A stretch of DNA of 64,000 nt, from contig JAQGDQ010000002.1 of the NCBI GenBank assembly GCA_030141605.1, forward strand, positions 3,015,001 through 3,079,000, read 5' to 3'. The DNA is from Tubiluchus corallicola (lineage: Eukaryota > Priapulida > Priapulimorpha > Priapulimorphida > Tubiluchidae). Under the pieces are notes generated by a model. That model was not told where the DNA came from. It made no database searches and worked only from the letters and a program-made list of their open reading frames with translations. A program made the translations under genes and the position numbers. This document shows, in pieces, positions 59,732 through 64,000 of this stretch; positions within the stretch are counted from its first letter, which is position 1, and each line of letters opens with the position of its first letter.

Positions 59732-59810
59732 GATTTCTTTTCACTCATAATAATTCAGATCTGCTTTCTCAAACATTTCAAAAACAATCGTCATTAGTCG
59801 TGAGGAAATC
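59732..59810 (-). promoter_or_regulatory. Candidate SECIS element in the SELENON 3' UTR
   Basis: On the minus strand: lower stem GATTTC...GAAATC plus TCAC...GTGA; then AUGA (59794-59791) opposite UGAA (59757-59754), forming the non-canonical quartet. A helix GAUUGUUUUU / GAAAGC-A-GAUC of 10 pairs with one bulged A follows. Unpaired AA in the apical loop begins 12 nt after AUGA. Spacing and order match eukaryotic SECIS elements, which recruit SBP2 and the Sec elongation factor. About 690 nt after the SELENON stop codon, on the same strand. Confidence 0.75.
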
Positions 59811-60497
59811 ACATCTGTACAATAATATTGCTGTTGGTGTAAACACAATGTGATACAGAAAATGATGAGCGTGGATATCATAATTCTTATGTAAGCTTAT
59901 TATTACGCAGCTTCACCATGTATATATACAGTACACTACACACCTACATTCTGTTTGGTTTACAAATATACACTCATGTAAGTTTTTTTTAATGAAAAAC
60001 TGAATTAACTGTTTTGTGTAATGTGTTAACAGCACTTTTTCGATTTATCACAGTCTGTAATCTAGCCTCAGTTATCACAATATAAGTTTAACTATCACTG
60101 ATTGGTCTTAGACAAAATTATATAAAACTTCCAGTACAGCTGCTCTTTTAGTTATTCAAACTTCTTTCTTATAAAAATACGAAAAAATAAGTAAAGGTAT
60201 GTAAAATATGTAAAACATAATTTAAATCACAAATATATGATTCCTGTGCAAAATAGCATTTTTGTTACAGTTTAAATGAAAACGTTTGCCCAAAATTCTA
60301 CACAAATACTTACAATCTCTGTGCACTGTAATTTTTTATACTGCGAAAAATCTAATCTATCTATTACTTTGGCATATATTAAAAACAAATGAAATCAACC
60401 AAACCTTGCAACAATTCAATCATGAATCAGCTTATGAAAATAGCAGTCCTTCTGATAATGCAATCTGGAACCTAATGCTTCAGTTAGGGCTTCCTAA
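59811..60497 (-). other. SELENON 3' UTR upstream of the SECIS
   Basis: Inferred untranslated sequence between the stop (60498-60500) and the SECIS candidate. AT-rich; the frames here are not coding-like. Confidence 0.5.
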
Positions 60498-62253
60498 CTA
60501 CGGGTACTGTTCTGACGACACATTTGCTTTAGCTAGGGCTTCCTTGAGAAATGAGAGATAAGCTGCAGTGACTGGGTCTTGAAATCTAAAAACAAGAAAA
60601 AACATTTAAAGACCAGTTAGTACATATAGACTTACATGGTATTTAAGGCACTAAAACTAGAATTTTAACATGAAAATAATAATTTGTGTAAATGATAAGG
60701 ATCAAGTGTCTCTTGCTGATCAATGCTGTACAGCTCAAATACATTGTTCAAGTTCACATCAAAAAGACTTCAGGCAAAGCACACTTGAAAAAATGAGCAA
60801 TACTTTTTAAGCTAGGAGAAGACCATTAATATAGCTCAGTACATTTCTCTGGAAAGTTTGAATCATTTTACAGCTAGTCCCAGAAAACAACAAACAGTCA
60901 CTTGTCAGATAGTCTGATGATTTACTTGGTTAAGCTACATTAATGGGCTGATACTTCTCAAGCTCACAGCTTACATTAGTTACCTGAAAGTCGCAACTAT
61001 CTATAAAAATGACAAACCAATTTTTGAAGTATCATTTAATTATTTATGTCTTTTGTAAAGACAACTGAAAGAAAAAACTTAGCTATTTACTAATGCAACT
61101 ATACAATTGATGATTAAATAAAAGACCAAAACCATAAAAAAAGTGATGTCACTGCCCTCAAGTGGTGAAGCCACCTCTCCATGAGAATAATACTGAGCCA
61201 TAACTATGCGGCATTAACTTCTACCCTGACTTACAAATTCTCACAACTGCGCAAGTTTGTGCTTTCACTAGTCTGTACATTCCGATTTTAAATACCATAA
61301 TTAAATTTATGCACTCAGCATCACTTCTCATTAAAGATAAAAATAATATTCAGAATAATGAAACAGAAATAGGAAATATGTCTCAGTGGATAAGAAAGGA
61401 AGTGATCAGAATTTACTAACATAGTGAGAAAACTGCTATTCATTTCTGCTTCATCCAGCAAGTCATTAGCATTTATGTGATGCAAAACAGTTCCATTAGG
61501 TGTCAGCACTATAGTTTCTACAGGAAACTTGTATGCCCTGAGCATGGCTGCTGCCACTACACTGATAGCAGAAGTATTATCTTCACGGATGTAAGTCTGA
61601 AAATACAAAGCAATGTTGTATTATATAAAACAAAATGGATAACAAGATCCAAAGTGAAATGAAACTAAAAGCTGGTAAACTTTTTAAAAAAATGCAATGC
61701 AGACTTTAGACATACCCGTAAATGATAACACTCTTGTGTTATCATTTACACAAGAAAGTTGAAATTTGAAAAAAAAATTAGAAGCAAAATTAAAGTTAAA
61801 TAAGTAGATTTAGATGTAGTAGACAATACTTATAAAAATTAGGCTAAAGACTGAATACAAATAAGCTTAAAGAACTGCACCAGAAATATGAGTGTTTCAA
61901 TGCTAGTTTAGAATAGAATTTAATTTAACAATTTAAAAGCGAACGTGTTGTACAAATGCTTTCTACTTCCGAGTAAAAATGAACCCATTGGCTATAGATA
62001 TTAGATAGTTCTACATTTTTAAGCTTAAAACACACATTAAACAAACCTCCAGTTCAGCAACTAATGACCATGAGCTGACAAATGATTCTTTTAGAATGTT
62101 AATTACGGGCGGACTAGCGAGAGCAACATCACGCAAAGTCCGCCCACTTCCTCAGCATGACTGGTCATCTAGCGCACCCCACAACAACACGAAGTGAATG
62201 AGTTGATGGCTAGATACATGTTCGAGAGCTTCTTCTAATGAATAGTATTTAAT
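60498..62253 (-). CDS. SELENON: Selenoprotein N, 3' part, with in-frame UGA (Sec)
   Basis: Three in-phase exons: 62047-62253, 61421-61596, 60498-60585 (stop TAG). Exon 1 of this set reads [22 protein letters not shown], then [18 protein letters not shown]. Next come [20 protein letters not shown] and [17 protein letters not shown]. This matches the C-terminal half of selenoprotein N, an ER-membrane redox protein that acts on SERCA2 and calcium handling; its loss causes SEPN1 myopathy in humans. The UGA (62154-62152) sits in the family's Ser-Cys-Sec-Gly redox site and must be read as selenocysteine. A stem-loop follows it and a SECIS candidate lies in the 3' UTR. The upstream exons (N-terminal, EF-hand-bearing part) are beyond the right edge or unrecognised. 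Confidence 0.95.
62107..62145 (-). promoter_or_regulatory. Sec-redefinition stem-loop downstream of the UGA
   Basis: In the SELENON transcript, GGGCGGACT (62145-62137) pairs perfectly with AGTCCGCCC (62115-62107), 9 bp extendable by two G-U pairs, with a 21-nt loop holding an inner GCG/CGC. It begins 6 nt after the UGA. SELENON is the family in which such an element (SRE) was described, where it promotes UGA readthrough. Confidence 0.85.
62152..62154 (-). other. Selenocysteine codon (UGA) of SELENON
   Basis: TCA TGC TGA GGA in frame; conserved protein sequence continues for 35 codons after it in the same exon. Confidence 0.93.
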
Positions 62254-62588
62254 CTGAAATGTGAAAATTCAATTAAAACAAAACAAAAATGGTTGTCTTG
62301 TGAAACTCTGAACAAATATCTAGGAAATAAGATTAAATTTAAATCTAGTTAGTTATGTTAGCTTTAAATACTTTTACCCTTTCAGTGAAGTAGATGTATC
62401 AACTTTTCCTGTTTATCTTATTGAGTCCATTAAGTTTTCATAAAGCTAATTTTATCAACAGACTAGTAATCATTTGCAAGATTGTCTTTTTAATAAAATT
62501 TGTATTTTCATAGAAAAATTAGTTATCAATTTAACACATTAAACTTTTTTTGACAACAGCTCGAGTTGCTTTTCAAACAGTCTGGAGG

Positions 62589-63050
62589 TCACAAATCTAA
62601 TTTTGAGCAACTTTCCTTCAGGCTAAAACGATTTAAGTCATCTCTTGCAACAAACAGTCGGATTCTACAAAGTGCTTCGATGTTTAGCTGTTCTTCTTTG
62701 GAGTGATGATCACAGTCAAGAAATAATGGTGTATGCTTGACTGCAAAGTCAAGCATTGCCAAGTTTTTTTTGCTTATTGGATAAGCGACCACAAGAAATA
62801 CTAATGTGTATGGTAGTCCAAGTATTTTTATCACTCAGAGAGAGTCTTTACACACCCAACATGGTCAAGGCATAACATATCTGCCAGTCAGCAAGTTCAT
62901 TGTCTGATTTCAGGAAATATGATTGATAAAAACTAGATTCTAGTTCTGCAACACTATTAACAATTAATAGTAGACCTGGTGCTTTTAGTGCCAGATACAG
63001 AACTGCATTAAAATTATTTGTGTGCCCACTCGAAATGCAGGTTGATTAAA
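62589..63050 (-). other. Unrecognised coding-like fragment, broken frame
   Basis: Two minus-strand frames look protein-like. About 63050-62860 reads NAVLYLALKAPGLLLIV, then ELADWQICYALTMLGV-stop. 62831-62589 reads LPYTLVFLVVAYPI, then LDFAVKHTPLFLDCDHHS and ALCRIRLFVARDDLNRF-stop. They are in different frames with stops between, so either a decayed mobile element or pseudogene, or exons whose junctions I could not place. It does not match recalled selenoprotein N sequence. Confidence 0.35.
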
Positions 63051-64000
63051 TGGCCTGCAACAAGATGTTATTTTTCTGGCTAGAATACCTTGCAAATCTG
63101 TTACTAAAAAATTTGAGTTGCATCACCTCATAAGCTTTAATGAAAGAGTAAGACCAAACAAACAAATCGACTCACCATACAATTACTCAGTTATGCCTGG
63201 CAACCATTGAGCACTTACCTATATACCTACATTTTGTACTCTGACGGTGCTTGCACTCATGCTCTTATTATATAAAATGCAATTATAATTGATACATCTA
63301 CAAACTACAAATTTTGACAAAATTTCAAGGACTCGTTCATTCCACTGAGAGCACAAACACAAGTTTGATTAATTGTAAGACTGTATAATGTTGTCAAAGA
63401 TAATAACTGTTGTACTGGCCTTGCAAAAAATTGAAAAAATAGATCATTTGTAGATGGTGCTTGCCCCACTCCAGCTGAAAACTAATTGACATGGACACCT
63501 TTTTTGGACAGTTGAGGTTGTGCTGACGTACTTGATTAAAATGGAAAGTAAAAACTTTCCATATTTTTTGTGCAATGTGTTTTAACACTTAAAACCTATT
63601 AGACATCATTTGCCATCCTAAGTAAACAAATGCAGATGGGCGTCTAGGAAAGTCTTTAAATTTTGTACATCATTTTAAGCACTTGAATAAATTGTAAAAT
63701 CTCTTGTCTAACCATCGAAAAACAAGGCGAAAAGATTTTCTATGCTGCCTCCGAGAACGCGAGTAGAAAACGTTATGTAGTTTTTTGCAATATGCTCAAA
63801 AAATGTTATTCTTCAGTAGCTAAATTCCACAAAATGCATACTGTTTTTTATATTTTTTGCAAATAGGTACTATATTAGTTGTTTCAATGCCACAGAGAAA
63901 TTAGCTGAAACTTCAAAGCCAGGTGCTGTGCATTTTGTGTAACTGTGAACCAGTTTTTGCAAATAACTTAGACTATCAATACACAGCTAACAATTATCAT
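63051..64000. other. Right edge of the window, nothing assigned
   Basis: AT-rich; no exon of SELENON or another gene recognised on either strand. Probably SELENON intron or 5' flank. Confidence 0.4.

Noticed and set aside
59920-59977. Second SECIS candidate, AUGA near 59977 with an AAACCAA loop
   Set aside because: A helix can be drawn but no GA closes the quartet on the 3' side.
60400-60425. First SECIS candidate, AUGA at 60423-60420
   Set aside because: The opposite strand lacks a matching helix and a correctly placed GA, unlike the candidate at 59732-59810.
62101-62160. In-frame TGA in the SELENON exon read as a nonsense mutation
   Set aside because: Conserved protein continues in frame after it, and it sits exactly at the family's selenocysteine.

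Overview
This window is nuclear DNA from an animal, very probably a non-vertebrate. It is AT-rich, its genes are split by many GT-AG introns, and it is full of small transposons. I joined exons by hand from splice signals, reading phase and recalled protein families; no database search was run. The encoded proteins are ordinary metazoan ones, but nothing fixes the phylum. A sponge, a cnidarian or another invertebrate would all fit.

Layout. (1) 1-2.1 kb, minus: the first two coding exons of a pyruvate carboxylase gene that runs off the left edge. (2) 6.79-7.27 kb, plus: a mitochondrial thioredoxin (TXN2 type) whose whole coding region lies in one exon. (3) 8.16-9.65 kb: a minisatellite and an internally deleted pogo/Tigger-like transposon. 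(4) 10.40-29.91 kb, minus: a complete 14-exon MCM5 gene (731 codons plus stop). Its introns hold a P-element-like THAP transposon with 63-bp inverted ends and a perfect 8-bp target duplication, a hAT MITE, at least two TA-flanked MITEs and a local duplication. (5) 30.89-37.51 kb, plus: a complete 7-exon retinol-dehydrogenase-like SDR gene (333 aa), divergent from MCM5. Its last intron carries a truncated LTR retrotransposon whose LTR has two perfect three-unit heat-shock elements just upstream of a TATA box. (6) 39.29-50.41 kb, plus: a HIF prolyl hydroxylase gene (EGLN type, MYND finger plus catalytic domain). Its first intron holds two related hAT elements in opposite orientation. (7) 51.2-56.1 kb: repeat-bearing intergenic DNA with a Harbinger-like remnant and a long hairpin. 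(8) 56.18-58.67 kb, plus: a leucine-rich-repeat gene with a mariner-like remnant in its first intron. (9) 59.7-62.25 kb, minus: the 3' part of a selenoprotein N gene. It has an in-frame UGA in the Ser-Cys-Sec-Gly context, a strong stem-loop six nucleotides after it, and a good SECIS candidate in the 3' UTR. Its 5' part runs off the right edge or was not found.

The genes are individually conserved housekeeping, redox and oxygen-sensing genes; I see no operon-like unit. The features most worth checking are the selenocysteine recoding signals, the P-element-like insertion in the last MCM5 intron, the heat-shock elements in the LTR, and the inverted hAT pair.
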